NCBI GenBank assembly: GCA_003550305.1
Contig: QKYT01000050.1
Coordinates: forward strand, 1-64,000
DNA length: 64,000 nucleotides
Source of the DNA: Glomus cerebriforme
Lineage: Eukaryota > Glomeromycota > Glomeromycetes > Glomerales > Glomeraceae
Direction: 5' to 3'
Shown here: in pieces, positions 33,501 through 44,315 of the stretch
How the letters are laid out: every line of letters starts with the position of its first letter
Numbering within the stretch: the stretch's first letter is position 1
Position numbers and translations under genes: made by a program
The notes under the pieces: generated by a model
The model's input: only the letters and a program-made list of their open reading frames with translations
The model's database searches: none
Told to the model about the DNA's origin: nothing

Positions 33501-33756
33501 TATAAAATACAGACAAGAATTATTAAAAAATTCTTCAAAATTTTATCCTCATAAAAAAACTTTATTATTATTGGCCAATTATTTTGAAAAAATTAATTTT
33601 GAAATAAATCAAGGGAAAGATATTAAAAATTTCACTCGATATTTAAAAGAACTTAAAGATGAATTTCCTGAAATTTTTATCATCACTCAAGAATTACTTG
33701 AATCCTGGAGATCAAATAAAAGAAAAGCTCAAAATTATCAAGATAGAAAACCATGA
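30523..33756 (+). CDS. Large mitochondrial pentatricopeptide repeat (PPR) protein
   Basis: A single-exon frame of 1077 residues, unusual beside the intron-rich neighbours. The N-terminus is basic and hydrophobic (FLNPRKFKGSFKGTRYF), fitting a mitochondrial presequence. From about residue 380 to 850 there is a near-continuous array of 35-residue PPR motifs (for example DVYSYIPLIHQLARHGRVDKA, VAYNVFIGVYNMASNHEQA, RTFGQLINAYAKAGKADLA, TTYNVLMSYYVEKKDINQV), at least twelve, with a less regular repeat region before and an alpha-helical tail after. PPR arrays bind organelle RNA in a sequence-specific way and act in stability, processing or translation. The target RNA cannot be read from the sequence. 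Head-to-head with the lipoate ligase gene. Confidence 0.93.
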   Translation: MLYYSIFLNPRKFKGSFKGTRYFAMIALLYWPLSSLPRTNAIKTTRPTRSIIQEQKEIILLNDKFFSNWRPKYSIDFSFKFIIPLSLHNKIRKSSSLANGEKTDIVTYLKNNLEQNRLDLIEYRDEKENNNSINLIQSQQKQEALDESEEKITTTILRKTFQTNCLTKIWSTYKSLVENGNLKYVEIRLINRLMRVIRELDKDPVSRLEKFQIIHKDIEKFGMTRTQKEQNFLIEAYLDNKMIDKARDVFNKINEWKYLGISQLGKLIFCNAFNMMITAYGMRSYQLEKEGKPGTKSEDLEEVTKLFTLMHEKQLTPNGTTKTILKNIFRYHFNNDAISWIRELREKNFIDVGMEKEILLTLLDNNNLQEAIRSFENMKARNLEPDVYSYIPLIHQLARHGRVDKALELIKEMKEQKVLLNTVAYNVFIGVYNMASNHEQASQLIEDMLKQNIEPNARTFGQLINAYAKAGKADLALQVIKKMSDMRIKPNEYIYTTMIELFSNLSDVKSMENVFRHMIDNRIDSKEVTYYHLLLGYTRFQDLTKAFQTCQLMIRSGIEPNVRTYNALISLFAEKGDTTGAYLLFHEMQQFGLSPDVYTYTSLINAYVKASDINRAEKLFSEMEKAGIKPSTTTYNVLMSYYVEKKDINQVQKIFNEMVIENIQPDNFTYCCLMDGFCSRNDLKSAVALIHNMQNRKLKPDAQIYTVLIYAYIKSGNFSEAKYLYETMIKNKIYPTFVTYAVLIDGHARIGELDFSRKLLSELISQSISGTVRQSDYKNKLLNPDIFTPLMDAYAKQGQTEAAWAIFEEMATLGVKHNLYVYTILMNAYYRGRNYEAVWQMWKVMKKNISTSLSRSKFYEQLSDLTQQQKKEQKENSSMTLAESKWSSSLLISFSLLYSSRSVIQPPPNQAVSIMISALTAAKKFKLIELEWNKLDKGGFEFDCLNYNHYIQSLIISEKIKLACKLLNEHLIKGWEKGLALSNIYKEKFSIQSIKYRQELLKNSSKFYPHKKTLLLLANYFEKINFEINQGKDIKNFTRYLKELKDEFPEIFIITQELLESWRSNKRKAQNYQDRKP

Positions 33757-34156
33757 TGATGGAGAAAGAAGGAATACTCCTTTCATTTCTTTCATAAATG
33801 AAATGATTTGAAGATTTCAATTGAATCTTAATAAACAACTTAATTCGAAGATTCATGATATTCATATCAAAAGAAACTTGCTAATGTTTCTTGGATGTTT
33901 CTTAAATATAATGGATCAGAATTGCAGAAAGCCGATCATAACATTAGTACGTAACATCAAAGGTCGCGTCAAAGCTTATGATTCTGATCCAAGTAGATAG
34001 CTCTTAAACAATAAGTCTCAAATAAAATTGATCTATAAGCTAAAAACGTTCTTTATTAAAATAAAATTTAACTTATTGAAAAATTCCTTTCTAAATATAT
34101 TTGTTGTTCATATTATATTTCACATAATTTACACTTACTCACCCACAGAGTAACTT
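33757..34156. other. Intergenic 0.4 kb with a 10-bp terminal stem
   Basis: It holds the convergent 3' flanks of the PPR and PEX22 genes. A perfect stem GGATCAGAAT (33913-33922) / ATTCTGATCC (33981-33990) encloses a 58-nt loop. It might be a small RNA or a 3' processing signal, but I see no snoRNA C/D or H/ACA boxes. Confidence 0.4.
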
Positions 34157-35062
34157 CTAACTTCCACTCCTAACTTCAAAGTTTAAATGACTTGTCCACA
34201 AATTTGTGCAAATCTCAACATTTGACCATTGACTTCGATCAACGTTTGCTTTAACTTCACCAGTTTCTGCCCGATTTATCGGTTCACTATTGCCACCTCT
34301 TATTGCCCAAATTACACTACCAACAAATCCTCTGATCATCTCAACAACTTCTTCCCCGTTTATTCCACCCTCAACATGAACATTTGCTTCAAGATGACGA
34401 ATAATATGAATCTTTCCTTCATCACTTTCACAAAATAAAACTCTCCTTTCGTCAATAACTTTTGAACTAAATAATTTTGAATTACGAAGGAGACCGAGAA
34501 TTTGTTCTTTTTCTTGTTCACTTGATACCGGACAAACGAGATGAATAACATATATTTTGGATAATTGATGTAGGAAAGGAACAATACTTTCAAAAAATGC
34601 ATGATTTGGTGAATCGGGATCAGATGATGGATTCCATAATAAAGTCTTCATTTAAAAGAAAAAAAAAAATAAACAAATCATCAATTAAATAAAATCTAAT
34701 CCAACATAAACAATCCTTACATTCTTCATTGAAATGGAAATGGTTTTCCTTTTCGGTGCCAACAGTGCATTTCTAAACAACCTAGAAGCAAGATTCCTTT
34801 GATCTCTTTCTGCGCGTGTCACACGACGTGTCTCAGGACGTGTTGGAGCCTACATAAAATATTTACTTAAGTTGAGGTGCTTTAAACAAAAAGAACTCGT
34901 GGTATTTTCTACCTCATCGTCTTCGTCTCTTGTTCTACGTCGCGGCTGTGGATATATTCTTCTAAATACGAATATTGCTAAAAAACCAACAGCTGCTGCT
35001 GCTAAAACCGCATAAGTTATAGCAGAAGATGTTGGTCTTTGTGAAACTGCTTTTGGCGGCAT
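34157..35062 (-). CDS. PEX22: Peroxin-22-like membrane anchor
   Basis: Three exons: 35062-34913, 34849-34721, 34645-34157; GT-AG, 255 aa. A single membrane segment (about residues 12-34, SSAITYAVLAAAAVGFLAIFVFRR) is followed by a basic linker and a soluble domain with a TLLWNPSSDPDSPNHAFF start, an IYVIHLVCPVSSEQEKEQI Rossmann-like strand-helix and VLFCESDEGKIHIIRHL. This is the architecture of fungal and plant Pex22, the peroxisomal membrane protein that recruits the ubiquitin-conjugating enzyme Pex4 for Pex5 recycling. A Met at the start of exon 3 could be mistaken for the gene start, but the join SMKN-TLLWNP restores the family sequence. The soluble domain diverges fast in this family, so the name rests on architecture plus the WNPS...PNHAFF block. 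Confidence 0.75.
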
Positions 35063-35269
35063 TTAAAACGCGACTCGAAGAGAAATAACTGATAATGTAA
35101 TCTAAAAGATCTGAAAGTCGGTGACAACTATAAATGAATCAACCGATCTGCACTGTCACGGGATCAGTTTCATTTTCTGATTATTAAACCTGCTAGACCT
35201 TAGATCTGACACGTTGTCAAAAGTTTATTTTTTCTTAAAAAAAAAGTCCAGTTTTTTTTATCCTTTGCG
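35063..35269. promoter_or_regulatory. Shared 5' spacer of PEX22 and SF3A2
   Basis: Only 207 bp separate the two divergent start codons, so the promoters must overlap or be bidirectional. No assignable motif. Confidence 0.5.
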
Positions 35270-36120
35270 ATGGATTTTCAAAACAGACCAGGTAAAGATG
35301 TTTAAAAAAATAAATTTTTCAATGTCTAAAACTGGGATCAAAAATCTAACTGCCTTCTTTAAATATTGTAGGCTCGAAAGTTGGTAGCGGAGGTGTGGCC
35401 GGCTATTCAGAAACCAATGTGGATAGACGTGAACGTCTTCGCAAACTTGCTTTAGAAACCATTGATTTAAACAAGGATCCATACTTTATGAAAAACCATC
35501 TTGGATCATATGAGTGTAAATTATGTTTAACATTACACACAAATGAGGGGAGTTATTTAGCACACACTCAAGGAAAAAAACATCAAACCAATCTTGCACG
35601 TAGAGCAGCAAGAGAAGCAAAAGAAAATAATAATATTCAACCAGCATTACAAGCACAAACTAAAGTTCAAATTAAAAAGAATTTAGTTAAAATTGGTAGA
35701 CCTGGATATAAAGTAACAAAAGTTCGTGATCCGATTACAAGACAACTTGGATTATTTTTTCAAATTCAATATCCAGAAATTGGTTTAGATGTTATACCAA
35801 GACATCGTTTTATGTCAGCTTATGAACAAAGAATCGAACCTCCAAATAAAGCTCATCAATATTTATTATTTGCTGCCGAACCTTATGAGACTATTGCTTT
35901 TAAAGTACAGAGCAAAGAAGTTGATAAGGGCGAAGGAAAATTTTTTACACATTGGGATCCGGATTCGAAGCAGTTTTCTTTACAATTCTTTTTCAAAAAT
36001 GATAGACCCGGAATGTACTCTGAGGGAATTCCACCGGGAATAGAAAGAGTTCCTATCGCTAACCCTTTAAATCCTTATAATGCTCCGGCAATGCGTGGAC
36101 CAACTTTTGTTCATAATTAA
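35270..36120 (+). CDS. SF3A2: Splicing factor 3A subunit 2 (Prp11-like)
   Basis: Two exons: 35270-35291 and 35372-36120; GT-AG, 257 codons (256 aa). It begins MDFQNRPGSKVGSGGVAG, the invariant start of SF3A2, and has the U1-type C2H2 finger ECKLCLTLHTNEGSYLAHTQGKKH (about residues 54-77), then GRPGYKVTKVRDP and the beta-rich HWDPDSKQFSLQFFF block that contacts SF3A1/SF3B. The protein is close in length to yeast Prp11 (266 aa) and lacks the long Pro-rich tail of animal SF3A2. It is part of the U2 snRNP SF3A complex. The first exon has only 22 coding nucleotides. Confidence 0.97.
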
Positions 36121-36825
36121 TAGTGATTTAGATTATCCAAATTACCTAGATTTAAAGTTTAATTTTACGTTAATTTTTACATAAAAAAAATTGTAAGTTC
36201 CGAGAATTTTATAATAAGCCAAGTTGCAATGATAATTACCCTGATAGTTGGTTATTTTAAATCATGTGATTTTTTTTATCAGTAAATCGGATTGATCAGA
36301 TTGATAAGATATGCGTAATTTTTTTAAAAATTTTTTTTTTTTTTTTTTTTCTTTTGAGGAATTCATCTTCAAATAACAAAGATGATGAAATTTAGCCAAT
36401 TTTGAGTTTTTTTTTAAAAAAACAATGATTTAAAAATTAAAGAATTCCTCTTGAGGATTAATTTAATTAGATTAAATTGGCAATGATGTTTTAGTAAAAG
36501 GTTTGATTTTTCTTACAGAAAAATATGATTACAAACTTTTAAGACCTCACTTTGTCTTTGAATAATATCCTTATCCGGGTTTTTATATTCAGAAATGTGG
36601 GGGTCTGAGCCAATTTAATTAATTTATCTTAATTAGTAGTTTATTAAAACGTAATTTGATGATACTTTTCAAAATTTACCAAAGTTATGTGTCTATTAAG
36701 AAAATATTAAATAAAACATACTTTAATATTATTATATATAGTAGGGGATTTTTTATTATATTTTATTATTATTTCTTGATACGCTTTTATGATTTATAAT
36801 AATTCTAAGCCATAAATATAATATT
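36121..36825. other. Intergenic 0.7 kb between two convergent genes
   Basis: The 3' flanks of SF3A2 and the CWF19-like gene. A long T-run lies at 36330-36350. Short inverted copies of GAGGAATTC occur near 36357 and 36442. No gene. Confidence 0.5.
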
Positions 36826-39375
36826 TTAAGTCATGGGATCATAAGGTGTAAATGCTTCTCTGAATTTATTTGCATCAGATCGTTCTTGTTCTTCATCTGC
36901 TTTGCAAGCTCTCCAATCAATACGTTGACTACATCCCAACAAATTTGCAAGAACTTTCCTGTAAAGAATAGTATTTTTTTTTAAAAAAAACCATAAATTA
37001 AAAAATTTCACGAAAGCTTTGATACATTACCTCCCAAATTGAACGTCAAATTTTTCATCAGGATTAATTTCATGAATTAATGAAGTACCATCAGGTAAAT
37101 CAACTTTAAAATAATGTGAAGGCAATGATGTTGACATCGGATTTAATTCAAATCCAGAATCTGAAGCTTCTTTTATAAAAGCTTCTCTTATCATATTTGA
37201 ATTAAATCGAAAAGGTATAGGAACAACCTGTAGATGACAGTGTTGCTGTGTCCCGCCAGCTCTAGATATTTCATATATAACCATATCTGTGTTATGTTTG
37301 CGAAATAGAGTTTTCAGTGAACTCTTGTATCTTTCAAGTTCACTCATCATATTAACTTGCTCGCCAATCGGAACTTCTCGAAAAGTTGGATGATGTTGAA
37401 TTGCTACTAATAAGACATGACCACCTCCAGGAACTTGCGAAATATTTTTATCTCGACTATCAATCAAGGGACCTTTAGCTAACTTTAAAAGAATTAACAA
37501 CATTAATAAGTGACATTATCGTACAACGTGAAAATATTTTAAACTTACAGATAGATAAATTTCATTGCCAAGAGAAACAATCAAACTTAGTAAAAAAAAA
37601 AAAAAAATAAAAATAAAAATATTAGTAAATTAGCTTCGAATTATTGATATAAACCATTGCAGACGTGATTAACTAAAAAAAAGTAATATATACTGTTTTA
37701 CTGTTTTTGGATTTGACAAACAGAACCAACATGGAGGAGTAGCTAAGCGAAAAAAAAAAGTTATTATAAAAAGTAATGTATAAATTATAATAAAATAAAA
37801 GGTATATACCTGTTTTGTTAGGATTCTTCTTGTTCCTAGAAGGGTTAGGACAATCCTTGGGTGAATGACCATTTTCACCACAAAGATTACACATGTATTC
37901 AGGACAATTTATGATATAATGAACGCCTGCTTGTTTGCATTTTTTACAAACATAATTTTGAGGCGGTTTCTTAGGACCAAATTTTTTCGAACCCGTTAAC
38001 TCAGGACAATCTTTAATTAGATGCCCAGGAATATTACATTTATTGCATATATACTCTAAATTCCAAATGGAATGATAATTAATAAATAAAAAGTTAAACA
38101 TTGAAAAATTTAAAAAAGTTCAAACTATTTACCGTGATTACTTCTTTTACCACGTTTAGTAGATGGTTCTGATGTGTCACCTGCGTTCCAAAAATAATTA
38201 CTTTCCTATTTAAAAACGAAATTAGCAAAGTAACATAGAAGAAATGACGTGAATGCATAATTTAACCTTACATCAGACGGACCATCCCCAAGTCCTCTCT
38301 TTTTTCTTATAAAAGGACATTCGGTCAACCTATCTGGAGAACTCACGAATGTCGATGGTGATAAATGTACAAATGGAACAAGATTGAAACCATAATACCA
38401 CTATCGTAAGATTTATTATTAATAAAGTAACGAGAAAGTTCAAAAATAGCATTTCTATTTATAACTAACCTTTGACTTTTCAGCATTACCCACTTCGGCC
38501 AAACCAATAAACCAAGTTGGATGTCCAAATTGCATTTGAGAATCATCATCATTATTTAATAAATTTCGTGAAGGAGAATTCTGATAAGGTTCTCTTTGAT
38601 AGAAGACTTTTTCCGAAGTAGCAAAGTGATACCTTGGCTTTACAACTAAAGCTATATTTGCAACATGCACTGATCCTTTTACTTTTGTAGGTACATTCTG
38701 TGTAGAAAGATTAGTTACAGATTCTGGCCATTCATGTGTGAGAAGAATATCCACCGTATTGGGAAGATCTGTTGCCGGTGAATCTAATATACCACTAACG
38801 AACGCGATTTTTACACCATGTATCGTATTTATGCTACCTTTATGACCTTTATGAACATAGGAAAGCATATTAATACAAAGATATCAGAAAATAGCTTGAT
38901 TACGCGTATATATAATATATCCTACCAAGGTAAAACAGATTCGGACAAAATTCGCCATTATTACTTGCAATGCGCTCTTTTACAACATCCGGTAATTCAT
39001 GTTCACCGTACATGAAATAGGACGTGATTGGTACTATTAATTAAAACGAATTCACGAATTAAATTAAAAAAAAAAAAAATTAAACTTAACTAGATAACTT
39101 TAAATCTAAATGCATACCTTTGATTTCACCTGACATTAAAGATTCTAACTCGGTAGTATTTTTTCCAAAAAGATCACCAACACATAATAATAAATCGAAA
39201 GGTCCATATTTAGTGTTGATCTTATTGACTCCTGCAAAAAGTTCAGCGAGTTTCCCATTTGCTGATCCGACCGTTAATCTATAAGGAAAAGAAATTAGGT
39301 TCGAAAAAAATAATAATAATGATAATTAATAATCCCGTCGAATATAACTTTTACTTACACTTTGATTGTGGTCAT
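36826..39375 (-). CDS. CWF19-like protein (CWF19L1 type)
   Basis: Eleven exons: 39375-39359, 39278-39118, 39033-38926, 38846-38470, 38400-38272, 38205-38133, 38055-37810, 37742-37694, 37585-37549, 37482-37031, 36958-36826; GT-AG, 594 codons (593 aa). The N-terminal phosphoesterase-like domain (VGSANGKL, LLLCVGDLFG, YFMYGEHE, IDILLTHEWP) is of the CWF19L1/Drn1 kind. The middle holds three CCHC-type zinc knuckles (YICNKCNIPGHLIKDCPE, YVCKKCKQAGVHYIINCPE, YMCNLCGENGHSPKDCPN). The C-terminus carries the CwfJ domains with CWFCL, the HIT-like QQHCHLQVVP and a final LLGCSQRIDWRACKADEEQE block. Members associate with late spliceosomes and intron-lariat turnover together with the debranching enzyme. 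Zinc knuckles in this position are a feature I associate with fungal members. Confidence 0.93.
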
Positions 39376-39568
39376 AATGGAACGAAATTAGAAAAAACAA
39401 ATGGTGTAGAACTTAATAACAAGGTGATCTTTTTACATCATTATTGTGTAACAAATCAAATATTTTTGTATTTAAGTTATCTGTTATGAGGTGGTGTAAA
39501 TCAATTTCATAAATCTACTGTTTTTTTTGCATTTTAAATAGGGTTTAACTTTTCAAATAATTTACAAA
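39376..39568. promoter_or_regulatory. Shared 5' spacer of CWF19-like and serine incorporator genes
   Basis: 193 bp between divergent start codons, the tightest head-to-head spacer in the window. No assignable motif. Confidence 0.5.
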
Positions 39569-41335
39569 ATGGGGATGGCCTTCAGTTGTCTTGGGCTTGG
39601 GGCTGCATCTTGGATAACTTCCACTCTTGCTTCTTGTTTTTCTGCAGCAGCTTGTACTTTGGCTTTTAAGTCATGTAATTGCAACAACTCTATTGCTACA
39701 AGAATCGGGTTTGCGGTAAGAGTTATCATATTTTAGTATATTATTTATTTTAATTTTGATTTTAAACTAACTTTCAATCTATTATAGATAATATTTCTTT
39801 TGAATTCCATGGTAAGAATTTTATTGAACCTTTTTGTCTTATTTTTACTATTTTTACTTCCTTTTTATAATATGTATGTATGTATGTATAGTTCTCGTGG
39901 GTAATGTTGTCTGACTGGGCGATTAAACAATTGGAAAAGATGACTTATGACTATCTGCATCTGAATTGTAAAGACGAGGGAACTTGTTATGGAGTGTTTG
40001 CAGTACATCGTATTTGCTTTGCGCTTTCATTATTCCATTTCTTTTTGGGACTTTTAGTAATTGGAGTCAATGACACTCGTGATAAGAGGGCATCCATTCA
40101 AAATGGGTAATTAATGAAAATGATTGTATTTTCGAATATATTATTTGTATATATTACTAATCTTTATAATTTTATCTTTATAATTCTATAGATGGTGGGG
40201 ACCAAAAATTTTATTATGGATAATATTTGTAATAATTTCCTTTTTTATTCCTAATGGATTTTTCATGTTCTGGGGAAATTATATTGCGTTAATTGGAGCA
40301 ACATTGTTTATATTAGTTGGATTAGTATTATTAGTAGATTTTGCACATACATGGAGCGAAAAATGTTTAGAAAAATGGGAAGAATATAATGATAATAGAT
40401 GGAAATACATTCTTATAGGATCAACCATTGCAATGCTGATCGGAGCAATTGTACTTACGGGAATTATGTATGGTTACTTTGCCGGATCTGGATGTAGTCT
40501 TAATCAATTCTTTATTTCATTTAATCTTGTATTATGTTTGATTGTAACTGTATTAAGTATTTCACCAAAAGTACAAGAAGCGAATCCCAGATCAGGATTG
40601 CCACAAGCTTCAATGGTTGTAATATATTGTACTTACGTTATATTGAGCGCAGTTGCAAATGAACCTGATGATAATATGTGTAATCCATTAACAAGGAGTA
40701 GAGGAACAAGAACAACCACCATAGTTATTGGAGCATTATTTACTTTTTTAGCTATATCTTACTCAACATCAAGAGCTGCTACACAAGGGAGAGCATTGAT
40801 TACAAAATCAGATTACCATCCATTAAATACAGCTTCAGCTGTACCTTTAATGACTAGTCAGCCCGATGGTTTTCCAAACATGAGATCTGATACATTAACA
40901 GCCGCTGTCGAAAGTGGTGCAATGCCTGCCTCAGCATTAGATGATGATGATGACGATGATGGTTATGATGTCAAAGATGATGAAAAAAATGGGGTTGCTT
41001 ATAATTATGCATTTTTCCACTTGATTTTTGCTATAGCTTCAATGTATGTTGCTATGTTACTTACTAATTGGAATAATGTTACTACTACTAGTTCTGATGA
41101 GAAATTAATTGTTATTGGTCAAAGTTATATTGCTGTTTGGGTAAAAGTTATTTCCAGTTGGATTTGTATATTATTATATTCTTGGACTCTTGTTGGTCCT
41201 GTTCTTTTGCCTGATAGATTTATTGTAAGTTTGTGAATAATTTTTGTTTTTTTTTTTTAAAAAAAAGTGTTCTAATTTGAAATTTTTATTTTATTTAACT
41301 TATTTTACTATTTTTTTTTATAGGATTATTTCTAA
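39569..41335 (+). CDS. Serine incorporator / TMS1-type membrane protein
   Basis: Five exons: 39569-39715, 39788-39811, 39892-40106, 40192-41224, 41324-41335; GT-AG, 477 codons (476 aa). About ten to eleven membrane segments; family marks are the Cys-rich first segment (CLGLGAASWITSTLASCFSAAACTLALKSC), the CYGVFAVHRICFAL block, the WWGPKILLWI segment, YNDNRWKYILIGS, and the C-terminal WVKVISSWICILLYSWTLVGP. An acidic Asp run interrupts the last cytosolic loop (about residue 380). Homologues (yeast Tms1, animal SERINC) sit in vacuolar, ER or plasma membranes and are linked to serine lipid supply or lipid scrambling. Exon 2 encodes only eight residues (24 nt), and the last exon three codons plus stop. 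A (GTAT)n run abuts the acceptor of exon 3. Confidence 0.95.
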
Positions 41336-41642
41336 ATCTATAATCACTATATGATAATGTGAGAATTAACTGAATATTTAAATATAATAGTTTAGGGAAA
41401 TGTATATTATCTTGATTATCCCTTTTCTGTTTATCATTTATCTTTATTTTATTAATGTAATATTATATACATTTTAATAAAATATTCTAAAATCACATAA
41501 ATAAGGTTTTAATTATACTTTTATTAATAGAAGGTACTTTTGCAAATTTACAAAAAAGTAAACCCATGCATGAAATAAATATATTGCACAAATTAAGCTA
41601 ATTAAAAAAACGTTTTAATTTGCACAAAATTCTATCCATTAA
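41336..41642. other. Short convergent intergenic spacer
   Basis: 307 bp between the stop codons of the serine incorporator and ARB1 genes. AT-rich, no feature. Confidence 0.5.
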
Positions 41643-44315
41643 TTAAATTTTAACACCCTTAGAAAGATATTTCTTATAATCTTCAATAGTTCCTTTCCAA
41701 GTAGTAACTGTATGATCTTTACATAACCATATATCTTGTGCTACTTGAGAAATCAATCGGAAATCGTGAGATACTAACACTACGCCACCTGAAAAGTCTT
41801 TGATAGCTTTTGCAAGTCCATCAATACTTTCCATATCCTAAAAGATAATAAATAAAATTCATTAAATTCAAATTTTTCGATAAAGAAAAAGTTAGAGAAA
41901 GTTATAAGAAAAATTACCAAATGATTTGTAGGTTCATCCATAAGAACAATGTCTGGTTTTGATAATACTAGTTCTGCAAAAACTAATCGAGATTTTAAAC
42001 CATCACTTAAAGTCTTGATCGGATTAGTTTGGTGAATGCCTGTAAGACCATATCGTCCGATTTGATTTCGCCAAAACTATTTTAAACCAAATATAAGTAT
42101 TTGAAAAATGAAACATTAATATAAATCAGAATTTGTATAAACTTACATCAACATCTCCATTCAAATGAGCAAAATTTTTTCTCATATACTGAATTGGACT
42201 TAATTCCATATCAAGTTGATCAGCACTAAAAAAATTTCAATACAAATGTTTAGAATATCACTAATATATAAGTAAATTTGAGAGAGTTTATACAACTTAC
42301 CTATGCTGACTGTATTTGGCCAATTTCAAATTAGTATGACGAGCGATTCTACCTTTTACAGGTTGAAGTTCACCCATCATCAATTTTAACAAGGTACTTT
42401 TTCCCACACCTAATTAATTGAAAGTATTAATATAATATATTAAATTTATTAACTTTTCATTAAAATTATTAGAATAATCACCATTAGGTCCTACAAGAGC
42501 TACACGAGAATCCATATCAACTGCTAGATCAAGATCTTCATATAACAAATCCTCGGGTTTACTACTTCCACTATAAGAGAAAGACACTTGATCGAATTGT
42601 AATACTGGCGGTGGAAGTTTTTCGACATTTTCAAATTTGAATTTGAATGTAATAGGTGTTTCGACCTATATATTAATGTGAAAATTAAAATATTAACGAA
42701 ATTCGATTCACAATATATACATAAAATGCATACATACCTTTTCAATCAAACCAGCAGCTTCCATCTTGTCAATAATTTTCTGTTTACTTTTGGCTTGTTT
42801 GACCTATTATATGTTTTATAAAATTTACTAATTAGAAAATAATACAACAATTTATTCATGAATACCGTAAAAATGATTCCAAATTCACTTACAAGATTAG
42901 CATAAGTACCAGCCGAAGCAATGAATTTTTTAATGTGTGCAATTTCATCTTGCTGCTTATGATATGCCTTCATTTGGTTGACTTCTAATTCTGCTTTAGT
43001 TTTTACGAAGGTAGAATATCCACCTCCGTAATAATTTAATTTTTTCTTTTCCGTCAAATGTATGGTTTCATTGCATACACCATCAAGAAAATCTTGGGAA
43101 TGACTGACCAAAAGCAAAATACTAAAATAAAAATAACGACGATATTAGCATTCAAATAAACTTGCTTATCTCTCTCTCACTTAGTTTAACTTACCGATTA
43201 TAACTCTTCAAGTATTCTTCGAGCCATACACAAGCTTCCAGATCCAAATGATTTGCTAAAATGAAAATGTTAATATTAATAAGAGTTTAAAAGTGAATGA
43301 ATAAAAAAAACATAAACTTTATCTCATGCTTACTTGGTTCATCCAACAACAATAAAGTGGGTTTAATAAACAAAGCTTTTGCAAGTGCTACTCGCATTCT
43401 CCAACCACCAGACATATCTTTGGTTTTTTTGGCCATCATTTCTTGAGAGAAACCTAAACCATGAAGGAGAGTACTAGCACGAGATTTAAATGTCGACTCA
43501 TCGAGAGCAGAAATACGATCATACAAATCTTCTAATCTTAAATCATCTGCGCCTTCGTCTCCAGCCAATATATCCTCAACTTCTTTTTCAAGACTAAAAA
43601 ATTAAATATAAAATTCGGAGAACATTAATAAATTTTTAAATCAGCATTGCATATAGTGAAATATCTTCGACAATTACCGAACAATTTCATTCTTTGCTGC
43701 CAACATAACATAGTCGATAGCATTAAGATCACAAGGTTCCGCTTCCTGATTTAATAAATATATCTATAAAATATATGAAATATCGGTTAATCTAATTCAT
43801 AGTAATGGATGGAAGCAAATATTCATTGTACGTACATCAATATGCTCTGGGATTGGCGCTTCTCTTGCCGCCAAAGACGCCAGGAACGTACTCTTTCCTG
43901 AACCATTTGCACCTATTAGACCATATCTAAATTTTCAAAAGACCAGTATGATTTATTAAGCATTTAATAATAAAAATATTTTTTTAAAAAAATGCACAGA
44001 TCATATTACATACCGTCTACCAAAATTAAGTTCAATCGTTGCATTATCGATCAACACACGCCCATAAAAAGATAAACTATATTGTTCAATCTTAATATCT
44101 CTCGATCTGGGCTGTGAAGCCAAAACACCAGTAGCAGTTCTTTCGCCAGATATCTTCAGCGTTTCCAAAGACAAACCATTAGCAGCGGCCGCAACATTAG
44201 ATTCAGTAGTTTCTTTATTAGCAGATGAGCCATTTGCAACAGTTGTTGCTTCCGGCTTCTTTGCACCTTTTGCGGCTTTTTTAGCCAAACGCTTTTGTTT
44301 TGAGACTGATGACAT
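41643..44315 (-). CDS. ARB1: ABC-F ATPase, ABCF2/Arb1-like ribosome biogenesis factor
   Basis: Twelve exons: 44315-44014, 43926-43836, 43763-43678, 43593-43334, 43255-43195, 43121-42893, 42803-42738, 42665-42482, 42409-42301, 42225-42147, 42076-41918, 41837-41643; GT-AG, 607 codons (606 aa; yeast Arb1 is 610). Two ABC domains without membrane segments. The first has Walker [10 protein letters not shown], signature MSGGW and LLLLDEPTNHLD; the second has GPNGVGKST, signature LSDGLKSR and [10 protein letters not shown]. The basic Lys/Ala-rich N-tail ([15 protein letters not shown]) and the inter-domain linker of the ABC-F type are present. It acts in 40S/60S assembly and export and in ribosome quality control. 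The second signature has Leu where Gln is usual (LSxGQ), a single base change worth checking. A Met upstream (44369) is in frame but lies in a non-conserved leader, so I chose 44315. Confidence 0.95.

Noticed and set aside
33913..33990. 10-bp stem downstream of the PPR gene considered as a C/D or H/ACA snoRNA
   Set aside because: Neither RTGATGA/CTGA boxes nor an ANANNA/ACA pair sits at the required places, so it is listed only as a stem.
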